A DNA stretch of 64,000 nucleotides. It comes from Bolinopsis microptera (lineage: Eukaryota; Ctenophora; Tentaculata; Lobata; Bolinopsidae). The stretch spans positions 8,294,084-8,358,083 of the forward strand of contig NC_087072.1 in NCBI RefSeq assembly GCF_026151205.1. The letters are read 5' to 3'. A program made the translations under genes and the position numbers. The notes below the pieces were generated by a model that worked only from the letters and a program-made list of their open reading frames with translations, searched no databases and was not told the DNA's origin. Below, piece by piece: positions 11,430 through 21,171 of this stretch (within the stretch, counting starts at the first letter, position 1; each line of letters starts with the position of its first letter).

Positions 11430-12045
11430 TTCCTCCTCAGTCCCCCTCCTCCTCCGTGTTCTCTTCTGTCCTCCTCCTCCCTCCTCCTCCTCCTCCCCCA
11501 GTCCTCCTCCTTCTCCTCATTCTCCCCCTCTTCCTTGTCCTGATGTCCTCTTCAGTCCTCCTCCTCTCCCGTGTTCCTCCCCCTTCTCCTCCTCCTTCTG
11601 CTCCTCCTCCTCCGTGTTTTCTTCAGTTCTCCTCCTCCTCCTCCTCCTCCTCCTCCTCCTCCTCCTCAGTACTCCTCATCCTCCTCATCCTCCTCCTCTT
11701 CCTCCTCCTCCTCAGTCCTCCTCATCCTCCTCTTCATCCTCCTGCTCCTCTTCCTCCCCAGTCCTCCTCCTCCTCCTCCTCCCCCTCCTCCTCCTCCTCC
11801 TCCTCCTCCTCCTCCTCCTCCTCCTCCTCCTCCTCCTCCTCCTCCTCCTCCTCCTCCTCCTCCTCCTCCTCCTCCTCCTCCTCCTCCTCCTCCTCCTCCT
11901 CCTCCTCCCCCTCCTCCTCCTCTTCCTCCTTGTTCTCTTCAGTCATCCTCCTCCCCAGTTCTCCTCCCCCTCCTTATTTTCCTCCTCCTTAGTCCTCCTC
12001 CTCCCCAGTCCTCTTCAGTCCTCCTCAGTCCTCCTCCTCTGTTTG
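11430..12045. repeat. Long TCC/CTC polypyrimidine tract
   Basis: About 600 bases of almost pure pyrimidine on the + strand, with the (TCC)n core nearly uninterrupted from about 11760 to 11910 and impure CTC/CCTCAGT variants on both sides. The long Leu/Ser/Pro and Glu frames that cross it in every phase are artefacts of the repeat. Such tracts can adopt triplex structures. It lies within the transposon, immediately upstream of gene A. Confidence 0.95.
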
Positions 12046-12147
12046 TCCGCTTGTATCCATGCTACCATGATACTATGTTCGTGCTTAAAAATTAACTGTG
12101 TATGTATCGACATGAATTTAATTTCCTCAAAGTCTTAGAATCTAAAT

Positions 12148-14627
12148 ATGCCGTTTTGGTGCACAAAGTGCGAGATCCCCGTCCAGTTCCTTGATAACAA
12201 TTGTTACAAAGGTCACTTGGCTTCTAAGCACGGGTTGAAAAACCTATTCAGTTGCGGTGGGTAAATACATAATCACCATTTTTTTCGTGCAAATCTTATT
12301 GCCGCACATCTATGCTGGCAACAGTGCAAAATGCACTTCATAAAGTTTTGGAACCTTCCCAACAGTTGAAAGTTATCTCTTGATGGATGTCCATGTCGCG
12401 TGGTGTTCCTTTCTAAAAACAGCAACAGATATATTTTTCAGTCAAGTGTGAAGCATCTTTCAACTCCTGTGCTTCTTTGACCAGGCACAGAAGCGGGTGC
12501 AAGTGCAACCAAGACCCTGTTCCCTGCACCTACAACGGCTGCCAATACAAGGGTGCCAACAAATACCTGGTGAGCTATTTTTATTAGTTGAGCTGCAGAT
12601 AAGAACAGTACGGTTTTGCTGTTGATTTAATACGTGCAGGTTTACGATTCTCCTGATAAGCACTACCTTTTTCAGCTCAAACAGCATTTCCAGAAAGTGC
12701 ACATGAGGGCGGAGGAGGTTAAGTGTCCCCGTTGTTGGAAGCTCTTTACCGGCAACTACAATCTTGTGAGGTACGTATACTGGGTTGAGCTAAAAAACAA
12801 TCAGAGTTCCTAGTACGTATGTTAACAATTTGGATAAAATTATTAACCATTTTACACCTTTGAAATCCCCTGTCTGACCGACTTAGCAAAATTCACCAGG
12901 AATACTGTTTCAGGCACCAGACGTTTGCCTGCACATGGGCGTTTCAGTTAGTGCCACAGTCATCGCAGGAATCGCAGGACCCGTACGACTTCGGAATTGT
13001 AGTCCACAGTTCTCCTCCGCCTCGATCACCAAAAACAGTAAGTTTCTCCACCTATTACGTGCTGGATTGTTCCTTTAGCACAGGGATTATTAGTACTTTG
13101 TTTTAAAGTTATGAGTGCAAAAAAACATTGTTCAATTTAAGATTGTCTGGTATATTTAAACATTCAGGTTGATATGACAGAAGATATGCCCTCTTCTGTC
13201 GACAGGATCCGGATAGAGGTCGATGACCATATGGACTTCGAAGACAGCAACGTAAGTTTGACTCCGCCATTGTATTCCAATCCAAATTTAGAAATATGTA
13301 CAGAAAGACTGAACTTAGTACTTAGTAAAATGTAATGATGGCAAAAACTTGCTAATTAAAGTATGTGTGTAATCTTCTTCAGGAAATCTGTATATCACAT
13401 AATTTAAATATTCTATGTCATCCAGGTTGCTACAATAGAGAAGCGGTTGTTAGGTGGGGTTGAGCTGCAGTCTGGGGATCTCCTGACGCTTGGTCCGAGG
13501 CAACTACTCAATGACGTCATCGTCTCTGGGTGGCTGCAAGTCCTGGTCGCCCAGTATGAGAACTCTTCCGAGTCCTTCCATGTACCGGTGCAGGGGCCAC
13601 TCCTTTACTTGCATATGAAGGATTTAACGCAGACAGAGGTAATTTTGATCATTCACTTACAATAATTTGTGCAATCCTAGGGTGAACCGTACTATATTAA
13701 TATACTGTACCAAACACTGTATTAGCACACTACAACATAATGTGGCGTTATCAGAGCTATTTACCTGTAATACGTACTGCAATATGTTTTTGACAGGTGA
13801 ACAACGACGCGTGGTGCCAAAGGGTAGCTCACACACTACTCTGTGGGCTCACCCTGCTAATCCCAGTCTGTGACGCCGGACATTGGCTCCTGATAGCCGT
13901 CACCACTTCCTCCATGAGGATTTATGACAGTTTGACGTCTTATGGACAGCAGTCATACACAAGACTCAGGAGGGCTTTCAGCATGCTCACACATGGCCGT
14001 AAGTCAAATTTGTATTATCAAAAATTTAATGTTTGAAGCAGGGCCCGGTATGGTAAGAGAATATGATTTAAAATGATTTAATTTTTGGTAACTGCAACTG
14101 GGAGTATATATAATGTTGTAGAATGGGTGCAGTGTGAATATTCCGTGAAGTATCTGGAAGAAAATAACAGTATCCGTAAAATGTTAAAAAACTAACATAT
14201 TCAGCACTGCTGGAGGTTCAGAAGATCCCCGTCCCCCAACAGACAAACGGAGTGGACTGCGGTGTATACATGCTTCTGTTTGCCGAGCGACTCATGCAGG
14301 TATGTTATTTTTTAAAATTGACATTGGCATAGAGTAATGTGGAAATATAAAATTGTATGGTGTGCATATGTAAGTTTTTCAATGATTCACATTACGGTAC
14401 AACCTTGATGTACGTTTCTGTGGACTACATTTGTACACAAGTTCTTCCCCTATCCATTGTCCATCACATGTAAGTTAAACCCGGAACGTTTATTAAGCTG
14501 AAGGACGAAGGTTCACGTAAAACTGAATTTAGTCTTCACCCAGGATATGAACATGGACTTGGAAACGTCTGTCAATCTGCGCGCACATCTTAGAGTGCGC
14601 ATCGAAGAGCAGGTTGAAGAGCATTGA
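12148..14627 (+). CDS. Gene A: C2H2 zinc-finger/Ulp1-like (C48) cysteine protease, 9 exons, 364 aa
   Basis: Exons: 12148-12260, 12485-12569, 12676-12770, 12914-13037, 13168-13251, 13426-13638, 13797-13998, 14205-14299, 14544-14627. All join in phase at GT-AG sites (1,095 nt). The start is the ATG of MPFWCTKCEIP. Residues about 5-30 form a C-x2-C...H-x4-H finger, and a second C2H2 unit follows at about 55-80 (CQYKG...LKQHFQKVH) with a CPRCWKLF unit after it. Residues about 168-337 are an Ulp1/SENP-type fold with catalytic H267 (AGHWLL), D282 (IYDS), Q318 and C324 (NGVDCGVYM), so the triad is complete. Ulp1 proteases process or remove SUMO-like proteins. Related domains occur in several eukaryotic transposon groups (KDZ, some Helitrons). 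Within this element it could modify host SUMO-dependent silencing or the element's own proteins; that role is inference. First gene of the transposon, about 500 bases before gene B. Confidence 0.88.
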
Positions 14628-14639
14628 AGACTAGCTTAC

Positions 14640-14945
14640 AGCAGATGTACTTACTTGTACTTGAAAAGGTCTCCTCCTAGTCGTTGGAGTAGCCTGCACC
14701 ACATAGTAACTCCTTTCTCCGGTGTATTAGACCTCTCCAGTGAACCCTGTCTGTAGCTTGTTGTTCTGCATCTTCTATCGTGATGTTATCGACACCTGTG
14801 GAGATTGCTGCATCCTCCCGGACACAAGACAACCAGTTTTTCCGAGGTCTACCTCTTGATCTTTTACCATGCTTTGGGATCCAGTGCAGAAGATAGTTGG
14901 GTATTCTTTCTTCTGGCATCCTCACCACCAGCAGATGACATTATA
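14640..14945 (-). mobile_element. 5'-truncated LINE 3' tail inserted between genes A and B
   Basis: The minus-strand frame 14928-14677 reads RMPEERIPNYLLHWIPKHG then KRSRGRPRKNWLSCVRED, with a DRVHWRGLI motif near the end. That is the characteristic C-terminus of a non-LTR reverse transcriptase ORF, just after the RT domain. Only the last 83 codons remain, so it is a 5'-truncated copy. A TACAAGTAAGTACA tail lies beyond its stop. The insertion sits in an intergenic gap of the transposon and does not disrupt its genes. Confidence 0.85.
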
Positions 14946-15145
14946 ATAATATATAAAATAAAAAAATAAAATAACTGTTCTTTAGAAGAACTCTTCTGAG
15001 TTTTTTTCCCCTATTCGTAGACAACTGGTCAGCTAACTTCGTTGAAATAATATTTTTGAAATGTTTCTTTGTACGTCCTGTGCCAATTGCCCAACACACC
15101 CACCCGTTCCCCTCATTTACACTAATATTCTCTCTCTCTCTTAGT

Positions 15146-17974
15146 ATGAGCCTATCAGCAGTCTACCTCATGACATTTTTCAGTCCGTCCCTTAAAAATG
15201 TTGTTCTGAAGGGACAGAGGGTATGCAGTTACTTTTTTGTATTACTTATATTTGCTCGGATCCATTCTGTAAGGTTTCCAAACCATACCTGGTCATAACT
15301 GTTTGGTGAATATTGTAGAGAGTAAACTGTGGCTGAACATTTTAATTTCAGGCGTACGATGGTAACAAAATTCTGTTCTTTGAGTACCGTGATGCAACTC
15401 TGAGAGCCGTCGTCCAGTCCTCTCACAAGGATCAATCTTACCAGCTTTCGGTTTGTTTAACCCAGAATTGTGAACTTGGTACTGAAGCCTTGAAATATCT
15501 GTTTACCGTCATTTGAAAGACTAGTTTATGTAACATCATGATACAGGAAAAGTAGAAATTAGTTTGAACGATGTCCAATTTAAGTAGTTCTAACCTCTAT
15601 GTGATTTGTTGGCAATGAAAGTTTTGTTCAGCGATTGCTGTCGACGTGATTTGTGCCAAATAGGAAAATTATTTCATAGTCTACAATTAAGAAATTATGT
15701 TCATATCCGTAGATGGAGTTGAACACGAAGGAAAAAACTGTACAGAAATACCACTGTGCCTGCAAAGTGGGTACGACACCTTGTTCACACATGGCAGCAA
15801 CTTTGATCTACGCTTCGAAAAATCTCTCGAAAACATCAGGTATTGCATAATTCACCAACTAGACATGAATCTTAATAATAACGGTTCCACAGAACGGTCA
15901 TAAAAAAATTTCATGCTCACCCTAATGCTGACTTAATACTTAGTTCCAGTGAGTTGGCTCAAGAAGCCTAAAACCGCCAAGAAAAAGCTTGAATCGATCC
16001 AGACACTGGATGCTTTGCTCCGACAGCCTTCTGCGAAGAAGATGTGAGTATGCATCGCGGTGTGAATTTACAATACTTTTTAAGGCGTAGCTCATAGGCT
16101 GCAAATTCAGTTAATCTAAAATGGCCTCCAACCTGACTTATTATACTGTACATTTGCAGGAGATTGGAGGAAAATGATGGTAATCCTGATCAACCGTGTG
16201 CTGTAGCGGACTTCTCCGCAGGGAGTAAACAATTCTATGACGACATGGACTCCATAATCCCTAACTTTGGATTGAAACTTGTGCTGTCAGAGGAGCCGGC
16301 GCCCGAAACTGTCCCCTTGATCAAGTGGGCAGGTATACTTGTGTACAATCTGCTACAGAAAGGTATGGTGATTTGTATATTGAACTACATGTAACTAATA
16401 TATACATGAAATCATCAAGTCATGTAAGACGGAACGTGTAATGTCGAGTACATTTGTAATACTGTTAAAATGACTAACTTAAGGAAACAGCTTCAAACAG
16501 AATATTCTGTTGTAATCCAAACATTTCTAATTTGTGCAGGGCAAACGGTCGACAGTGCACGTGAGTCTTTACGTGAGATTCAGCTTCCCGACGGGGACAT
16601 AGTACAGCTGGCAGAGGACACTACAGGCCAGTTCTCAAACATACTGTACTGTGCGGTGAAAAAGTTCAGGCTGACGAGCACAAAGTTCCATCAGGTGCTG
16701 ACTCTCCTGTCTGGTAGATCTAAACCTGGAAAAAAGTCAGAAAAGGGTAAATATGAAGGATCTTCTCAATGCTGTGCATAAGTGAAATGTTTTCAAGGAT
16801 ATTTCCATTACCTGTGAAGAGTGGTCCGCGACTTCACAATTTTCCTCACTAACCGATATAACATTTTGATGACCAATTTCCAGTTAAAACAAGAGAGGAA
16901 AGGATGACTGACCTGTTCTACGCTGCTAACCGTCTCGAGGGTCACTCTGCTCTAGAGTGGGGCACTACTCACGAGGACGAGGCTAGAAGGGAGTTTGCAG
17001 CTTTAACAGGTCTGCAGGTCAGTGCAGGTTGTAACTTGTAAACTGTTTGCGAAACTGCATACCTATCACAATGCCACAAATATGCATACCTTTCCAAACA
17101 ATCACTGCTACATCTCATAACATATTATACTAGGCTGCTACCGGTATATGACCTTATGGATTATTTTATAGTACCTTTTCCTAACTGTGGCACAATTTAA
17201 GGTAACTGAAACAGGGATATTTCTGGATAAGGAAACTTCCTGCCTTGGTGCATCACCTGACGGGTTGGTTGGACAGGACGGAACATTAGAGATTAAATGT
17301 ATTTTCTCTCTAAAAGACAAGTCTGTGGCAGAATGGGTAAGAAAGTGTCAGGCTCAGACAACAAAGGTTAGGAACGTGCCCAACATGCCGTATCTGCGAG
17401 CTGGACCGGATTCGGTTGAATTTAACTCCAACCACGCCTACTATGACCAGATACAGGGACAGTTGCATTTTACTGGTTTGTACTTTCAGGTTTCCAGATT
17501 GTAGAGTTAGAATAGCGATAATTTGGGGTGGACGACAATTGCCCAGTGTAATTACATTGCATAGGTACCATAATTTGTTACCATGGCAAAATCTCAAAAT
17601 TTAGAACATCAAATATTTGCTCAACAGTCCCTCAATGCCCTCAGGAAGGAAGGTGTGCTATTTCTTCCCCTGGACACCAAAAAAACCATATTTCTACATC
17701 ACAGTCCAGAAGGACCACTCCTACGTTCATAAGATTGTGCAACTCCAGACATTCTACTTCAATGAATTCATACCCCACATCCTCAACCAAGGTGAGCGGC
17801 ACTAATTTTGACCTGTACATTAAATTTTTTCCTGTACAATTCAGCAGTGCATGCAAATTACACAAGAGTTTCTCTGAACCACCACTTAGTCCCATATCAG
17901 CCAGCTAATTGAAACCTCTTTCAGCCGAGCACGATCTTGCAGAGCCATGCGTATCGGACTCCGATGACGAATAA
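15146..17974 (+). CDS. Gene B: SWIM zinc finger + YqaJ/lambda-exonuclease-type nuclease, 10 exons, 461 aa
   Basis: Exons: 15146-15220, 15352-15450, 15713-15839, 15944-16043, 16160-16332, 16540-16746, 16884-17017, 17202-17475, 17645-17791, 17925-17974. All are in phase (1,386 nt). A SWIM finger is at residues 73-84 (C73-x-C75...C82-x-H84, with PCSHMAATLIYAS after it). The YqaJ domain spans about 210-445: WGTTHEDEA at 286-294, then LGASPDGLVG with D325, then LEIKC with E335 and K337 (the D...E-x-K metal-binding core), then YDQIQGQLHFTGRK with Q388/Q390. All expected catalytic residues are present. YqaJ enzymes are 5'-3' exonucleases related to lambda Exo, and lambda Exo makes single-stranded tails for annealing. 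SWIM-YqaJ proteins occur in cnidarians, sponges and other animals and are associated with ISL2EU-type transposons. The start codon is the least certain part; an upstream exon is possible. The acidic ending is VSDSDDE. Confidence 0.9.
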
Positions 17975-18441
17975 TGTTTGCACCAGACTCTGCCACGGAC
18001 TTTAATACTTTAATTTGTGAACATTTGGTGGGGGGAGGGGGGTCGAGAAAACTGTCACAAACGTCAAACCAGTTTGCGTACAAACGACCACTGCTCGAGG
18101 AGGATATTCCTTTCAGTGCGATTCTAATTTCAACGAGGCCTGCACGACATCAACTTTCTAACTGATATATTGAAATCCCGGCCACAGATTACCTGTGCAC
18201 ACAAGTACACACAATCGCTTTCACACCACACTGGAGGCCCCGCATTGTTTTTGTGCGCAAAACTTACAAGGAAGGGTGCTATTTCTAATATATGTACAGT
18301 TGCCACTGCACTGGTCACATCGTTTGGTGAGGATATCACATAGCACTATAATTGTAAAAGTCAAAAATTGCATTAACCAACTTTTAATCCTAACTGATCT
18401 TTTAACGTTCAACTAAACCAAGTTTGTTATATTTAGAACAT
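17975..18441. other. Spacer between genes B and C
   Basis: 467 bases with no supported gene. It must hold the 3' end of gene B and the promoter of gene C. A G-rich stretch (GGTGGGGGGAGGGGGG) lies at about 18028-18045. Confidence 0.4.
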
Positions 18442-20928
18442 ATGTCACTGTGGAAGGTGTTTGAAGGGGCCAGGTACTGTGGAGGTGTGCGTGAGCACAG
18501 TCTCAGAAGATACAAGAGAATAAGAGACAACAGAGATAAGTTAGTGGAACTGGGTTTGATGACAGTAGATGAACCACTGGAAGGTTACCGGACTGAAGAA
18601 TGGGAGGAACACGCCACAGCTTACTCACAATGTAGGTCTAAACTATACTAATAATGCCCATAAATGTGTTTGTGTTTATGTGTGTGACTGACGCAGCCAA
18701 TAAGAATATTCTCTGGAAGTCGGTGAGTGGTAAAGAGTGCAAGTGTGTCCATTAAATCAAGGTTTTGAAAATCTTGTTCTGGTATCTTAACCATTAGCTC
18801 ACAATTCAGATGAGATGTTGCTGAATCGGTATTCAGATGGAGCGATAAAGCTGGAGGAATTTGTTAAGGCTGATCCCAGATACCCCTCTGACAGTGATAC
18901 GGACAGTGCTCCTGAAACGAGGAACAAGAATGTAAATGGTGAATCGGATTTTGCAGAATGTACAGACGAACGAAAAGTTAACCAGTACTCTGCTAACGAA
19001 GAAGCTGAAGGTCCTAAAGTAGAGGATCTAGAGATGTTCCTACACTCAGAACCTGAGTCTGTACCAGCATTGAAAGATCTATTTGTCAACAAGAATTTAA
19101 CTTCTCATCTCGGAGAAGGTCCTGTAGATGTGTGTAAATTGATCGCAGAAAACCCTGAGTTTACACATGAAATATGTGAGGCTAACATAGACTCTCTTAT
19201 GCCGGATGAGGAGTTCTATAAAATTACTTGTGAGACTTATCCTGGTGGCTGGGAGAAGTTCGTGGAGGACATGTTAGTAACACTGTATACTGGATAACTT
19301 TCAACTTGACCATAATCGCGTTTTGGAGCTTTAACTTGTGTTCCTTATTTGCATAAATATTTGTCAGAGTCCAAATTCTATTTAAATTTTGAACTTAGCA
19401 ATATGTTATGATATGTTCAATGGGTACTCCTTTTCAGGGAAAACGGAGAGTCCTCAGATGAGGAGATCGAGAGAATTGAGCTGCCCCCTGATCTCTACAA
19501 TGAACTTATATCAGACAAGAGTAATGATGTACCTGACGATGATGAGGAACGGTTTAAGTTTGGTGGAATAAACAAGGATCAAACAGATACTTGTCTTGAT
19601 CGAGTACTTGAGTTGTATGATAACTATCATAACATGACGCATGACGAGTGAGTTTTGATACTGTGTTGTCCTAGTTCGTATTAAAAGTTTCCTTTAAACA
19701 TACTGTAATGGCTTCACTTAACCGATAGTTTTCAGCATATGTTTCGCAATTGTAGTTGATCGCGTGGTGCTAACTGTACTTTTAAGATTGCTAACATGAC
19801 AATTCTTCATCTCGCAGGTATAACAAAAAGGTGAAGACGGTTCTCAAAGACAGGGATAGGATTGTTGTTCTAGATGATGATGGCGACAACACCAGACGAA
19901 GTACTAACAAAAGTAACATACTGCAAACCAAAGACTGTGTCAGAAAACCTGAATCTGATGACAACTTACCTTCTTGTAGCGGTGTACAGCACGATCTAGA
20001 ACATGGTGAGAACAATCTCTAGTAGCATTTAAGGAAGAAGGAGTCGTAAATGGTCAGTTAACACAAATGTATACCTTTATGCACGAGGCTGTGCAATATC
20101 ATTAAATAGTTCGTAACTTTATTCAAACTTACAGGTCAACAACATCATTGCACTGCAACCGGTTGTCTGAAGCTGTTCAAGACGCAGCTAGAGCTGGAGA
20201 CACACAAATGTGGGACGACTCGAGAAGTATCAAGGAAGGGGAAAGAGAAACTACACAAGTGTGAGACGTGCGGGAACATGTTTGGTTGGAGAAAGAGTCT
20301 AACAAGACACATTAGAACAGTACACGATGAAGTAGCGAGACTTACCTGTCCTTACTGTCAATATAGGACTGATCATCAGCACCACCTCACCCAGCATATT
20401 TTAACACACACGGGGGATAAGCAGTACAGGTGTACACATTGTGACTATACCACTGTTCAGAAAAATACCCTCACTACTCACATCTACCGTAACCACACAA
20501 ACAAGACACACAATTGTCAGTATCATGAGTGTGGTGTTAAGAAATCCTCTGAACAGGAACTGTATGATCATATCAGTTCAGAGCATGCACTACAACAATA
20601 CAGATGTGATGTGTGTCCTATGTCTTTCAAAAAACTTGATGGCCTTAAGAAACACAAGCTGACACACGACGATGATGAGTTCAAGTGTAGGTATTGTGGG
20701 AGACGGTTTCTGCGAGCAGACAACCTAAAAAGACATACTGTGATACACACCGGTAAGAGATCACACGAGTGTGATGTGTGTGGTAAGCGGTTTACTAGAA
20801 ACAGTAATCTCACAGTGCATATAAGAGTTCACACAGGAGCAAAACCCTACTCCTGCACTTACTGTGGTATGGAATTTAATGTAAGTAGTGCAAAAAACAG
20901 ACATGAAAGTAGCTGTAAATATAAATAA
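18442..20928 (+). CDS. Gene C: acidic protein with about nine C2H2 zinc fingers, 5 exons, about 622 aa
   Basis: Exons: 18442-18631, 18798-about 19284, 19438-19647, 19818-20005, 20135-20928. The second exon's donor is uncertain: a CT|GTATAC site at 19285 keeps phase and reads into the acidic next exon, but the site is weak, and the frame would otherwise stop at 19297. The first about 360 residues are rich in D/E with no recognised domain. Fingers then run from about residue 363 to the end, including CETCGNMF...RHIRTVH, CPYCQYRT...QHILTH, CTHCDYTT...HIYRNH, CDVCPMSF...KHKLTH, CRYCGRRF...RHTVIH and CDVCGKRF...VHIRVH. The linkers TGDKQY, TGKRSH and TGAKPY are of the TGEKP type, which suggests sequence-specific DNA binding. 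Target and role are unknown. Within a transposon, binding to the arms or to its own promoters is a reasonable inference. A polyadenylation signal AATAAA lies at 20987-20992. Confidence 0.8.
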
Positions 20929-20986
20929 CATTATAATATAATATTGTTTGTCTCAAACTTTATTTGTTTGAAAATAACATTTGCTG

Positions 20987-20992
20987 AATAAA
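20987..20992 (+). terminator. Probable polyadenylation signal of gene C
   Basis: AATAAA 58 bases after the stop codon of the C2H2 gene, at a usual distance for an animal mRNA 3' end. Confidence 0.6.
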
Positions 20993-21171
20993 GAAAGTGT
21001 AGATGCCGATTGCCGACTCATTTTTAAATTTTCCGAACTGCCCAGTTTTATCAATTGTAACAGCTTTGATACAGAACCGCTGCTCCTCAATCTAATTGTA
21101 TGCACGTGCAGCACTTCTATGTCAACTTGTTACAAGTTTTATATACTAACTTTTACATTAACAAGATTAAC

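Noticed and set aside
11381-12138. Long frames rich in Ser, Leu, Pro or Glu (up to 244 codons)
   Set aside because: They all arise from the TCC/CTC tract, are open in every phase and have no start context, domain or splice continuity with gene A.
14677-14928. Fifth gene of the large transposon
   Set aside because: It is on the opposite strand and reads as the C-terminal tail of a LINE protein, so it is a later insertion.
15056-15298. 80-codon frame as the first exon of gene B
   Set aside because: It contains a pyrimidine-rich acceptor-like stretch and no motif. The 15146-15220 exon, in the same frame, gives clean phase with the SWIM-coding exons.
17202-17475. Phage or bacterial contamination, because of the YqaJ nuclease
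   Set aside because: The gene is split by nine GT-AG introns and sits between eukaryotic-type genes inside the same element.
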